The notes beneath the pieces were generated by a model, which searched no databases, was not told the DNA's origin, and saw only the letters and a list, made by a program, of their open reading frames with translations. Of a stretch of DNA of 37,944 bases, positions 16,482 through 25,098 are shown one piece after another. The stretch comes from Myxococcales bacterium. Lineage in GTDB: Bacteria > Myxococcota_A > Polyangia > Polyangiales > Polyangiaceae. The stretch lies in contig JAJZQG010000062.1 of the NCBI GenBank assembly GCA_021847645.1, positions 1 through 37,944 on the forward strand, read 5' to 3'. Within the stretch, counting starts at the first letter, position 1, and every line of letters begins with the position of its first letter. The position numbers and the translations under genes were made by a program.

Positions 16482-18517
16482 CTCAACTCCGTTGCAGCGT
16501 AGAAGGCTCTCCGCGGAAGAGGATAGCCGATGATGTCGAACCGTCCCTGATCGAGCGCATCGGCCGCACGCAGGCGCAGCGAGAGATGATCGCGGAGCGT
16601 GGACAGAGACGCTTCCACGTCCAGCGCGCCCTGGGCGGGAATGACCACCAACCCGGCGCTATCCGCATATCGGCTCGACTGGTGCGTGTAGCGGACCTCG
16701 AGGGCGACGCGGTCGATGCCAGCGCCCGACCACGCCGACGTATGCCATCTTGCGGAAGGGGACAGGACCAGGCGCGAGCGGAAGGGCAGGATGTCGTTGC
16801 TCATCGTGCGGGAATCGGAGGTGTCGCGCGGGTCGAGCAGGGTGGCCGCGAGCTCGAGATCGAGAAACCCGCCGAGCCCTGCGCCGGCCAGGAATTCGAG
16901 GCCAGCGAGCCGGGCGGACGCTACATTGTAGGGCCGGACATAGCCTACGGTGGCACGCCTCCATGCGATGAGATCGGAGGCGAGGCGAGCATAAGCGAAC
17001 ACGTCGGCATGGGCGCCCTGGACCACGCCCCGTCCTTTCCAGGTGGATCGGGCGCCAAGCTCCGCGGTGGTCCCCTTCTCCGGCAGCAGCGCCGCATTGC
17101 CACGTACCGCGCCGGCCAGGCCGTACAACTCGCCGAGCAGCGGGACTCTCTCGTAGTGCCCCACGTTGCCGATCAGCGTCAAGGCGCCGACGGACAACTG
17201 CGCCCCCACGCGGCCGGCAGGAATCGCCTTGGAGCACCAGCTCATGCCGGACAGCGACGTTCCATCGCACTCACCACTTCCCAGGGCACGCAGAACCCAG
17301 GCATCCGACGCGCGCCACTCGGCCCCGATCGCGGCGCGCGAGCTTGCGCGCGAAGCCCGGCGGGCGGCCGCGCCGTCCGCGTCCACCAGCAGGCGCTCGA
17401 CCGACGCCCGCAGCGCCGGCACAAGCGTCACGCGGTCGGTCACGTCGAGCCGCACCGAAGCCGATTGGTCCACCCGCCGTCCCGTCAGCTGCACACGAGA
17501 CGCCGACAGCTCCAACTCCTGCAACGGATCGTCGAGCGTGGAGCCGGCCACCAAGGCGGAGGAGCTCATGCGCAGCAGGCAGGTACCGTCCGCTCCGCAG
17601 GGCGACGCGGCCGACACCGCGGCGAGCAGACGGCGCGAGGTGAAGCGGGCGGCTTGCGTGGGAATCAACGCGAGCCCCGGCACGCCCTGGTCGCGCGTGA
17701 CCCCATTGACCAGCACGTCGACGCGCCCGTCCATGCCCAGAGAGGCTGTTCCCACGGCCCACGCGTCGAGCGTCTGCACGTCAGCGTTGGTACGCACCCG
17801 CTCCACGTCGTCGGAGCGGTCGAACCGGGTCCCTCGGTCGTCGACATAAGGATAGTCGTTCTTGGTCCGATCGATCCGGACGCCCACGAGCGCGGCGCGA
17901 TGCTCGTCGCCGTCCGCGCCCCACGCCCACAGGCCGCGTGTGCCGAAGGAGCCAAGCACGCCGCCCACGCCCATCGCGGCCTTGTGCGGGCGAACCGGCT
18001 CGAAGAAGACCGCGCCGCCGATGCCCAGATCATCCGCCTCGATGGGCGCATTACCGCGATAGACCTCGACACGCTGAATCAACCACAAGGGAATCAACGA
18101 CAGGTCCGCGCTGCCCGCCACGTCGTCGTTGATTCGCACACCCGCGAGGTACACGGGCGTCTGCGCCGACGTCGCCCCGCGAATGGACGCCGTCGCGAGC
18201 GCGCCTTGTCCACCGGTCTCCGCCACGGCGACGCCGGGCTCACCCCGCAAGACGTCGGCAGCCTGCTTGCCGGGGGCCTTCAAGCGATCTCCCTGCACCA
18301 TGCTCCCGGCCACACCCCGGTCTTTCGGCGGCACACGGGGACGAACACGGTTGCCTCGCACGACGACCTCCAGAGCGCGGCCGGCACCGTCGTCGGGTGG
18401 CGCGGTGGCGGATGTCGTTGGCGGCGGCGAAACACTCGGCTGCTGGGCGCGAACGGACGAGGGGCACGCGACGGCGAGCAGAGCGAGCGCAGCGGACACG
18501 GTGCGATCGAGCTTCAT
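16475..18517 (-). CDS. TonB-dependent outer-membrane receptor, probably for cobalamin
   Basis: 680 aa. Signal peptide (cleavage near VRAQQ, residues 22-26), Pro/Ser/Thr-rich stretch, TonB-box-like LEVVVRG (49-55), then a plug domain (about 65-190) with typical phrases SIRGATSAQTPVYLAGVRIND and LIQRVEVYRGNAPIE. The rest is an alternating-residue beta-barrel that ends in an aromatic residue (ELRW), the usual Omp85-recognised terminus. The start overlaps the upstream lipoprotein stop as ATGA. The substrate is inferred from the cobalamin riboswitch heading the operon. No BtuCDF-type inner-membrane transporter is in the window. An upstream extension of the frame has no protein character. Confidence 0.9.
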   Translation of the reverse strand: MKLDRTVSAALALLAVACPSSVRAQQPSVSPPPTTSATAPPDDGAGRALEVVVRGNRVRPRVPPKDRGVAGSMVQGDRLKAPGKQAADVLRGEPGVAVAETGGQGALATASIRGATSAQTPVYLAGVRINDDVAGSADLSLIPLWLIQRVEVYRGNAPIEADDLGIGGAVFFEPVRPHKAAMGVGGVLGSFGTRGLWAWGADGDEHRAALVGVRIDRTKNDYPYVDDRGTRFDRSDDVERVRTNADVQTLDAWAVGTASLGMDGRVDVLVNGVTRDQGVPGLALIPTQAARFTSRRLLAAVSAASPCGADGTCLLRMSSSALVAGSTLDDPLQELELSASRVQLTGRRVDQSASVRLDVTDRVTLVPALRASVERLLVDADGAAARRASRASSRAAIGAEWRASDAWVLRALGSGECDGTSLSGMSWCSKAIPAGRVGAQLSVGALTLIGNVGHYERVPLLGELYGLAGAVRGNAALLPEKGTTAELGARSTWKGRGVVQGAHADVFAYARLASDLIAWRRATVGYVRPYNVASARLAGLEFLAGAGLGGFLDLELAATLLDPRDTSDSRTMSNDILPFRSRLVLSPSARWHTSAWSGAGIDRVALEVRYTHQSSRYADSAGLVVIPAQGALDVEASLSTLRDHLSLRLRAADALDQGRFDIIGYPLPRRAFYAATELRW

Positions 18518-19188
18518 CGGCACGCCGGGTGCAGCACCGCCACGGCATCGAGGTCGAACCCCGACGTTCCCGCCGCGCCGGGGACCATCGACGAAGCCTG
18601 GATTCGCACGAAGCGCGCGTGCGCCACGCCGATGTCCGCCAGGTCGAAGGCCTCGCCCCCTGCCCGCTCGGCATCGAACGGAGAGATGCCATTGTCCGGG
18701 TTGCTCCACACCGGGTGCGTGCCGGCGCACCCTGCATACGGTGGCGTGGTCGCGTCGCAAGGCCAACTGGTCCACTGCACGCCATCGTCACTGACACCGA
18801 CCGTACCCGGCTCGGCGAAGACCTGGCTCGGATCTCCGCCGACGAAGAAGGCATTCTCGAAGACAATGAAGTCCGGCCCGGTATCGTCGGCGATGCCGTC
18901 CTGATCGAAGCCAACGACGATGGATCCATTCAGACCGAGCGAGACGACATCGAGGCTGCCTTCGTTCGCGAGGGCGGCGCCGCGGGGCGGTCCGAAGACG
19001 ACCTGGGGCATGGAAGCCTGCCCGAAGCCAGCCTGAGCGCCGTAGCTCACGGACACGACCTGGGTGACGAAGCCGGGCGCGCAGGGCTCTGCGGCAGGCG
19101 ATGCGTCCGACGAGCCGCAGGCGGCCAAGGCGAGCGAGGCCGGCAATGCGAGCGTGGGGAGCAGACGGAAACGAGGGAACGGGAGCAA
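18514..19188 (-). CDS. Surface lipoprotein, first gene of the riboswitch-controlled operon
   Basis: 224 aa from a TTG start at 19188. The start is chosen because AGGAGG (19194-19199) lies 5 bases ahead and because it begins a clean lipoprotein signal with lipobox LAAC (Cys24). The longer frame upstream runs through the riboswitch and cannot be the protein. After the anchor comes a beta-rich domain with DVVSLGLNGSIVVGF, an Asp-rich turn DQDGIADDTGPD that could bind calcium, IVFENAF, and a C-terminal ARFVRIQASS strand. Such proteins are often annotated only as cell surface protein. Its place at the head of a B12-riboswitch operon suggests a role in cobalamin capture; this is inference. Confidence 0.83.
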   Translation of the reverse strand: MLPFPRFRLLPTLALPASLALAACGSSDASPAAEPCAPGFVTQVVSVSYGAQAGFGQASMPQVVFGPPRGAALANEGSLDVVSLGLNGSIVVGFDQDGIADDTGPDFIVFENAFFVGGDPSQVFAEPGTVGVSDDGVQWTSWPCDATTPPYAGCAGTHPVWSNPDNGISPFDAERAGGEAFDLADIGVAHARFVRIQASSMVPGAAGTSGFDLDAVAVLHPACR

Positions 19189-19230
19189 CGGGGCCTCCTG
19201 CGTGAGCGCGCACGCTTCGAACGGGCGGGC

Positions 19231-19254
19231 CGATCGCGCCTCATGGCGCGATCG
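19231..19254 (-). terminator. Perfect 10-bp hairpin in the riboswitch expression platform
   Basis: Read on the minus strand: CGATCGCGCC, loop ATGA, GGCGCGATCG. It is a perfect stem immediately after the aptamer and about 43 nt before the TTG start. No U-tract follows, so it is not a classical intrinsic terminator; it may control Rho access, RNA folding or translation. The sequence GGCGCG also occurs inside the aptamer (19292-19297), which offers an alternative partner for the 5' arm. Confidence 0.55.
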
Positions 19255-19258
19255 TTCT

Positions 19259-19415
19259 CGCTGAAGCAGGTCTTCTGGCTCCCGGATCTTTCGCGCCGAC
19301 CGCCTTCCCAGCCCGACGGCCAGTGGCATGTTGGTCGGAGCGTCCCCGGTGACAGCGGCGGCTCCGCGCCGGATTCTCACCGGCTTCCCTCGAGGCCCGG
19401 ATGGGCGCTCCAGCG
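19259..19415 (-). promoter_or_regulatory. Cobalamin riboswitch (AdoCbl/B12 element)
   Basis: On the minus strand all main conserved blocks appear in order: AGGGAAGCCGGTGAGAATCC (19371-19390), the GCTGTCACCGGGGA segment (19343-19356), GCCACTG (19321-19327), GGGAAGG (19303-19309), CCGGGAGCC (19277-19285) and AGACCTGC (19266-19273). The closing P1 helix is CGCTGGAGC (19407-19415) with GCTTCAGCG (19259-19267), nine pairs with one G-U. It stands in the leader of the surface lipoprotein and TonB receptor genes, so high intracellular cobalamin should lower their expression. This is the strongest functional evidence for the operon's substrate. Confidence 0.95.
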
Positions 19416-19490
19416 ATAAGCAGCACGTAGCACGTGGCCGCATCAGGCGGCAAGGGGCTCCGCTCGGAAGCGCAATGCGCGACCGTTCGC

Positions 19491-21593
19491 TCAGCGCGCC
19501 GCGGTCAGGCTGCGGACCTGATCGAACAGCCGCAACACGTCGAACGGCTTGTGGGTGACCCCGGACGCGCCCAACTCCAGGGCTTCGCGCGTTAGGGACT
19601 CGTCGGCGTCCCCGGTGACGACCAGCACCTTGATGGAAGGGAAACGGGCGCGCAACGCGGCGAGCACGTCCTTGCCGTTCAGCCCAGGCATGACCATGTC
19701 GAGCAGCACCAGATCGAACGCCCCCTTCTCACTCTCGCACAGGTCCAGGGCGGCCCGCCCGTCTTCGGCCAGGTGAATCTCGTAGCCACGCGTCGCCAGC
19801 ACCCGGGCCAGGGAACGACGGCTGGCGGGGTCATCGTCGACCAACAGCAACCTGGCCTTGCGGGGTGCGGACTTGTCGGGCTCGGCGGAGTCCTTGCGCG
19901 CCGCGGATTGCCTGCGGGTTGCGGGCAACGTGATCGTGTAGGTGCTGCCGCGACCGAGGGCGGAGGTGAGTTCGATACCGCCGCCGTGCCGCGAGGCGAT
20001 CGCGCGCGCCCCGGCCAGGGCGAAGCCGGTCCATCTGTGGCTTTCGGCGAGCTGAAACGGGTCGAACGCGCGCTCGACCATGTCGGCCGGCATGCCGATC
20101 CCGTTGTCGGCCACCTCGATCGTCACGTAGTCCCCGGCAGCCATCTCGCGGCTGCGGCTCGCTATGCGAGTGTTGCGCGCCGAGATCGTCAGCTTTCCTC
20201 CGTCGAGCATGGCGCCGTAGGCAGCACCGATCAGCTTGCCGATGGCACGAACCAACTGGGACTCATCGCCCAACAGGTTCAGCACGTCGTCGGCGACGTC
20301 CACCGCGACCGATACCTGAGCCTGCTCGGGCGGCTGGATGCTCGACAAGGCCCTGTCGACTACGCGGATGACCTCCACGGGGGAAGCGTGGGGCCGGCGG
20401 GTATCGGTCAGGTCGGCGATCTCGCGGACCAGCGTGGCGGCGCGGGCGGCCGCGGAGCGAATGATGTCGACTTCTTCGTGCTCGGGCGACTTGTCGGGAA
20501 TCGCCTCGTGCAGCACGAACGCGGACGCCTCGATGCTCGACAGGATGTTGTTGAACTCGTGGGACATCGCGGTGGCCAGCTGGCGCATCGCGGTCAGCCG
20601 CTTGTAGTGCGAATCCTTCTCCCACAGGCTTTGCTCGGCGGTCACGTCGCGCAGCACCACGCGCACAATCGTGTCCTCTTGCACGCGCACGCAGCGCGCG
20701 TCGACGTCCACGAAGCAGCTTGCGCCGTGGTCCCGCGGGATCTGCACTCCGTCGGCCGTCGCCACCCCGTCGGACAGGATTCTCGCCCAACGCTCGTGCA
20801 GGATCGACCAGAGCGGGTCTGGAAGCACCGTGGCGGCGTCCAGGCCCACGAGCACGGATCGCGGCACGCCCAGTAGATCGGTCGCCGCGGCGTTCGCTTC
20901 GACGATGCGGCCGTCCACATCGCACACCAGCAAACCGTCGGAGATTTCGTTGACCACGCGCGCGTGGAGCTTCTGGGTGGCCTGGGAGGTGAGCACCGCG
21001 TCCTTGACGCGGCGAATCAACAGCACGGTGACGCCACCGGCAAGAAGAAGGAGCGCGACGCGAAGGGCCAACGAGCCGGGATGCAGGACGTCGGCAACCA
21101 GATAGTCGTGGGTCGAGCGCGCGGTGTGGGTCGCGGCCCACGCCGCCAGACCGGCGTACTGGACGGCGGCGAGCACCGCCGCGTACATCGTGGAGGCAGC
21201 GTGAAAGCGCAGCGCCGAGCCCACGATGATCAGGAAGTAGACAAGCTGTACCGGGCTGAGCGCAGCGAGGTGACCGGACTGGGTGAACGCGGAGCCCACG
21301 GCGATGCCGGTCACGGCGGTCACGTCGATGGTGTTGTTGACATACGCGTGGAAGGGCAGGAGCCGGTGAAGGCGCGCATGCCGCATGGTGACCCAACTAG
21401 CGAGTGCGCCCGTGGCCAGGCAGGTGAGAATGACGACCAACGAGGAGCGCGGGATGAGCCGCAGCACGAAGGCAGCGGCGCAGAGCAGGGCAAACGCAGT
21501 GAAGAGCACGGACCGCACGCGGAAGATGAGCTCCTCGGCGCGGGCGATGTCGAGCGCCGACATCCAGTCGAATTCCGGACGCGGATCGGTCAT
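19491..21593 (-). CDS. Membrane hybrid sensor histidine kinase with degenerate ATP-binding motifs
   Basis: 700 aa. About six or seven membrane segments (about 28-195), a PAS-like domain (about 208-320), the H box MSHEFNN with H345, a HATPase region (about 440-560), and a C-terminal receiver (about 580-697). The receiver is complete: DDD at 586-588, phospho-acceptor D632, T660, K682. The G1 box DNGIG (496-500) is kept, but the N box reads GKLIGAAYGAM without the usual Asn, and the GLGL-type G2 box reads TGFAL. Kinase activity may be weak or lost. The ATG at 21593 lies just before the membrane domain. No separate output regulator is adjacent. The downstream B12 operon runs in the same direction but has its own riboswitch leader. 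Confidence 0.9.
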   Translation of the reverse strand: MTDPRPEFDWMSALDIARAEELIFRVRSVLFTAFALLCAAAFVLRLIPRSSLVVILTCLATGALASWVTMRHARLHRLLPFHAYVNNTIDVTAVTGIAVGSAFTQSGHLAALSPVQLVYFLIIVGSALRFHAASTMYAAVLAAVQYAGLAAWAATHTARSTHDYLVADVLHPGSLALRVALLLLAGGVTVLLIRRVKDAVLTSQATQKLHARVVNEISDGLLVCDVDGRIVEANAAATDLLGVPRSVLVGLDAATVLPDPLWSILHERWARILSDGVATADGVQIPRDHGASCFVDVDARCVRVQEDTIVRVVLRDVTAEQSLWEKDSHYKRLTAMRQLATAMSHEFNNILSSIEASAFVLHEAIPDKSPEHEEVDIIRSAAARAATLVREIADLTDTRRPHASPVEVIRVVDRALSSIQPPEQAQVSVAVDVADDVLNLLGDESQLVRAIGKLIGAAYGAMLDGGKLTISARNTRIASRSREMAAGDYVTIEVADNGIGMPADMVERAFDPFQLAESHRWTGFALAGARAIASRHGGGIELTSALGRGSTYTITLPATRRQSAARKDSAEPDKSAPRKARLLLVDDDPASRRSLARVLATRGYEIHLAEDGRAALDLCESEKGAFDLVLLDMVMPGLNGKDVLAALRARFPSIKVLVVTGDADESLTREALELGASGVTHKPFDVLRLFDQVRSLTAAR

Positions 21594-22054
21594 GGTGGGT
21601 AGTGCTCGAGCTGCGGTGCGATTGTACACGTTCTGAGCCCTCGAGGTCACGGGCCAATGTCGTGCAGCCCGATAGCGCACCGCGCGATGAGCGCGACTCA
21701 ACGGCGTGGGCGGAATGGACCAGACGAGCCATGCCGCACGTGATGGCATCCGGCCGAAAGTCCTTGGGCGAGGGTAGGCGGCCAACGCCCGCCTATGGCG
21801 CCAGAATCGCTTCGCGGTGCTCGACACCGTTCGAAGGCCCGTGCAGCCGGAGCTTGCCCAGCAACGACTGGGGATTTCTGCCCCGCGACGCGGCCAGGGT
21901 CGCCGGGAATCCCGCGGCGATCACCCGGCCAGTGCGCGTCCGACGGCGGTCGCGATAGCGCACCGAACCACAAGTTCACCCGGCATCGTTCGCTTCGGGC
22001 GCCCTCGGCCGTCGCTTCGCGCTATCATGGCGGCCCGTCCTCGGGAGGTCATGC
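21594..22054. other. Divergent intergenic region between histidine kinase and glycosidase genes
   Basis: About 460 bp without a supported gene; all frames through it lack protein character. It must hold the promoters of both divergent genes. On the plus strand GCTATCAT (22021-22028) contains a TATCAT that could serve as a -10 element for the glycosidase gene, but no -35 hexamer is convincing. Confidence 0.5.
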
Positions 22055-23656
22055 ATGCGCCACGGTTTCGGAGCCGGTTCCGTCGTCGTGTTCACCATGC
22101 TCGCAGCGCTCGGTTGCTCGCAGGACGCCAGCTCGACCCAGGTTTCCGGGAGCGGATCGTGGCACGACGCCGGCGGTGCGCCACAGGACGCCGGCGGCTC
22201 GGGCGGCGCGGCCGACGGTGCGACGTGGCCGTCGACAGACGCTGGTGACTCGGGCGGCACCGGCGGATCAGGGGGACAGCCGCTGGGCTGCGATCCGCGG
22301 TTCTCGTTCAGCGCGCAGCCGGTCGCCGGCGTTCCGTTCGACGTGCGCTTCACCGACACGCCCGGCTACACGTATGTCGATATGCAGGTGTCCGGGCCGG
22401 GAACACCGTCGGCATCGTGGGTGGGTGTCACCGGAGACAGCCCGCATACGTGGGACTGGGCCGTGCAGGGCCACGAAGCGGGGGTGCTGTCGTTCACCTT
22501 CATGAAGGACACCAACACGCCGCCCGGGCAAGCAGTGGCCAGCTGTCAGAAGCTAGTCGCGAGCGGCGGCACGGGCGGCACGGGCGGCACGGGCGGCACG
22601 GGAGGCACGGGCGGCACGGCCGGAGCAGGTGGAGGCCCGTCGACCAACCGGTACGGCATGGGCTACACCAACCAAGGAAGCGCCGGCGACCACGATCTCA
22701 CGGCGAAGCTCGCCGGCCCGGGCGGCTGGGTGCTCGTCATCTTCGCGGACGTGCGGCCCGATCGGCACACGGCCGATCCCTCCTGGAAGCAGTCGATCGC
22801 GGACGCGTATGCGCGGGACCTGATTCCGGTCATCCGGATGGCGCCCCCGTGGGGTGACCGCCGCGTGCGCAACATGGGCGAGAGCCCGACGTCGTACAAG
22901 GCATTGGGCCAGGCTTATCGGGACATCATCGCGGACCTGCCGAGACGTGCGGGATGGCCTCTCTACGTGGAGACGCACAACGAGCCGAACCTTTGCTACG
23001 AGTGGGCGTGCGATCCGGGCGCGGGGTGGCTCGACGAGGCCACGCTCGCAAGCGAGTACGCGCACATGCTGTCCGACGTCGCCGACGCGGTGCACGCGCT
23101 GGGAGATCCGCTGGTCAAGGTCACCAACGGTGCCCTGGCGCCGGGCAGCGTGCTGTCGTGCGAATGCGCCTATCCCAACGACGGCAACTACCAGGGAGGC
23201 ACCACGGATCTCACCTACTTGCAGAAGATGAAGAATGCCGTGCCTGACGTCTTCGACAAGATCGATGCATTCTCGTCGCACTCGTACCCGTCGCAGGGCG
23301 AGGGATGGGGCTTCTTCTGTGATTACGACCTAGCGATGCCCGGCCTGACGTTCTTCGAGAAGGAGCTGCAGACCATTGGCAAGCCGGACATGAAGGTGAT
23401 TATCACCGAGACGGGCTGGTCAACCCAAGGCGACGGGAACAGCTGGTCTCGCGACCAGGTCGCTGGATTCACCGTGAAGGCATACCAGAACGTGTGGTTG
23501 ACGAATCCGAGCATCCTGGGCGTCACGCCGTTCATGCTGCGGGATCCGAGCTGGGACCAGTTCGCGTGGGTGGACGCCGGTGGCAATCCCTATCCGGTAT
23601 ACACGAGTGTGCGCGCCTACCGCTGTGCGCAGCCGGGTGCAGCGAATTGCCTCTGA
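22055..23656 (+). CDS. Secreted lipoprotein glycoside hydrolase, clan GH-A-like
   Basis: 533 aa. Lipobox ALGC (Cys21), Gly/Asp-rich linker, an Ig- or carbohydrate-binding-like beta domain (about 78-168, bounded by C79 and C164), a pure (GGT)n linker (about 170-193), then a TIM-barrel-type catalytic domain (about 197-525). The acid/base Glu is E310 in THNEPN and the nucleophile is E452 in ITETGWS, the strand-4/strand-7 pair of clan GH-A. RMAPPWG and SSHSYPS fit barrel strand ends. GGGAGG lies 6 bases before the ATG. It is probably a surface-anchored polysaccharide hydrolase; the GH family and substrate cannot be told by eye. Confidence 0.85.
   Translation: MRHGFGAGSVVVFTMLAALGCSQDASSTQVSGSGSWHDAGGAPQDAGGSGGAADGATWPSTDAGDSGGTGGSGGQPLGCDPRFSFSAQPVAGVPFDVRFTDTPGYTYVDMQVSGPGTPSASWVGVTGDSPHTWDWAVQGHEAGVLSFTFMKDTNTPPGQAVASCQKLVASGGTGGTGGTGGTGGTGGTAGAGGGPSTNRYGMGYTNQGSAGDHDLTAKLAGPGGWVLVIFADVRPDRHTADPSWKQSIADAYARDLIPVIRMAPPWGDRRVRNMGESPTSYKALGQAYRDIIADLPRRAGWPLYVETHNEPNLCYEWACDPGAGWLDEATLASEYAHMLSDVADAVHALGDPLVKVTNGALAPGSVLSCECAYPNDGNYQGGTTDLTYLQKMKNAVPDVFDKIDAFSSHSYPSQGEGWGFFCDYDLAMPGLTFFEKELQTIGKPDMKVIITETGWSTQGDGNSWSRDQVAGFTVKAYQNVWLTNPSILGVTPFMLRDPSWDQFAWVDAGGNPYPVYTSVRAYRCAQPGAANCL
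22565..22620 (+). repeat. 9-bp tandem repeat encoding a Gly-Gly-Thr linker
   Basis: About six near-perfect copies of GGCACGGGC (one copy with GGA) inside the glycosidase gene. The unit is a multiple of three, so copy-number change by slippage would lengthen or shorten the inter-domain linker without frameshift. Confidence 0.85.
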
Positions 23657-23881
23657 CGCGGGCTTGCTCGTTTCCGACGTGAGCAACGGCGGATATCGCG
23701 TTCGGTGAAGCGGTGGTGGCGCTCGCCTCGTGTCGGGTGGTCATGCACGTCGAACGGCGTCTCGCTCTCGCCGCGCGCGAGGGACGATGGGCCCGGGCTG
23801 GGGGATCGGAGGATGGGCGTTGCAGGCATTCTGCTTCGGCCCCTTGCCCCGCGGCCTCTTTCGATCCATTTGTTCGGATTC

Positions 23882-24892
23882 ATGTGTACCCAGCCGATCC
23901 CCCGCGTGGTCACCATCGGCGGAGGGCACGGGCAGGCCAACCTGCTCGCCGCGCTCCGGCGGCTTCAGTGCGAGGTCACGGCTGTGGTGTCCATCGCGGA
24001 CGACGGCGGCTGTTCCGGCAAGCTGCGCCACGAGCTGGGCATGCCCCCGCCGGGGGACCTTCGCCGCTGCTTGTCGACGCTCGCGCAGGACCGGGAGCTG
24101 GCGGCGCGCTTCGAGCTGCGCCTGTTCGAGCCCGGGCTCGAAGGCCGCAGCGCCGGCAACCTCGCGCTGTCCGAGGCGTTCCTCGAGTTCGGCTCGCTGC
24201 AGAAGGCCGTCGACTGGGCGGCGGACCTGCTTCATTGTGTTGGCCGGGTCGTGCCCGTCGCCGAGACACCGGGAGTGCTGGTGGTCTACGATCTGCTCGA
24301 CGGGCGGCTCGAGGGCGAGACGCACGTTGCGCAAGTGTCGACCGCGCCGATTGCGGCGATGGTGCACGGCCCCACGCAGACCAATCCGGCCGCGCTCGAC
24401 GCCATCGCCGCCGCGGACGCGGTGCTGCTGGGCCCGGGCAGTTTCTTCACGAGCACGATCGCCACGGTGACCACGGGAACCGTGGCCGAGGCGATCGTGG
24501 CGTGCCGTGCGGAGAAGCTCCTGATTACCAATCTCACGGACGAAGGGTTCCAGACCACCGGATTCTCGGAGCTGGACTACGTGCGAATCCTTCGCGACCA
24601 CCTGCTCATCGCGAGCATCGGCGGCTGGGTCGATCTGACGATCCTGCACAACACGCCGCCGGGGCCCGACCGCATCTCCTCGCTCGCCGACGGCACTCCC
24701 GCTCGCGGCGCCGAGGTCGCGCATCCGGGCAGCGCGGTCCACGACCCGGGGCTGCTCGCCGGGGCGCTGTCCCGCAGGTTCGGCTGGGCGCCGCGCGCGA
24801 CCGAGCCCAGCGTGCCGTCGTCGCACGAGCGCAGGTCAGCTTCGTTCGAGCGGTATCTCGAAGCGGCCACCTCCCACCGCCCGAGCAAGTGA
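23882..24892 (+). CDS. YvcK/CofD-like family protein (gluconeogenesis-factor type)
   Basis: 336 aa. The Rossmann-like start RVVTIGGGHG, then VSIADDGGCSGKLRHELGMPPPGDLRRCL and, further on, LLGPGSFFTSTIA match the YvcK/UPF0052 pattern (GGGTG; DDGGSSG; PPGD; GPGS). YvcK proteins bind UDP-sugars and affect cell shape and carbon flux; CofD relatives make coenzyme F420. Here the first motif is GGGHG and DDGGSSG is DDGGCSG, so it is a divergent member. The ATG at 23882 is chosen because homology begins about seven residues later; an ATG at 23813 directly after GGAGG is possible. The 225 bp before it show nothing else. Confidence 0.82.
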   Translation: MCTQPIPRVVTIGGGHGQANLLAALRRLQCEVTAVVSIADDGGCSGKLRHELGMPPPGDLRRCLSTLAQDRELAARFELRLFEPGLEGRSAGNLALSEAFLEFGSLQKAVDWAADLLHCVGRVVPVAETPGVLVVYDLLDGRLEGETHVAQVSTAPIAAMVHGPTQTNPAALDAIAAADAVLLGPGSFFTSTIATVTTGTVAEAIVACRAEKLLITNLTDEGFQTTGFSELDYVRILRDHLLIASIGGWVDLTILHNTPPGPDRISSLADGTPARGAEVAHPGSAVHDPGLLAGALSRRFGWAPRATEPSVPSSHERRSASFERYLEAATSHRPSK

Positions 24893-25098
24893 CGAGACGA
24901 GGAGCCACGACTGCCGCGTTGTGGCGAATCGCCGATGTCTGCGGGCCGTGCGCCGGACGGGGCCCGGCCGAAGGTAGGTTCGTGCTGGATCATTGTGGCG
25001 CGGCTCGAAGACGCCCCAGCGGGGAACTTCGGCCGTCTTTCGCGGTCGTTGCCCGGGCGCGCGAGTCTCTGGGCGCACGATCTGGCAAGGAGGGATCC

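Noticed and set aside
19188..19443. Annotating the first B12-operon lipoprotein from 19443.
   Set aside because: That stretch is the riboswitch and its hairpin; TTG at 19188 has AGGAGG and begins a proper lipoprotein signal.
23713..25098. A long in-frame extension upstream of the ExbD-like gene.
   Set aside because: It overlaps the YvcK-like gene in another frame and lacks protein character; the ExbD start at 25099 has its own Shine-Dalgarno.
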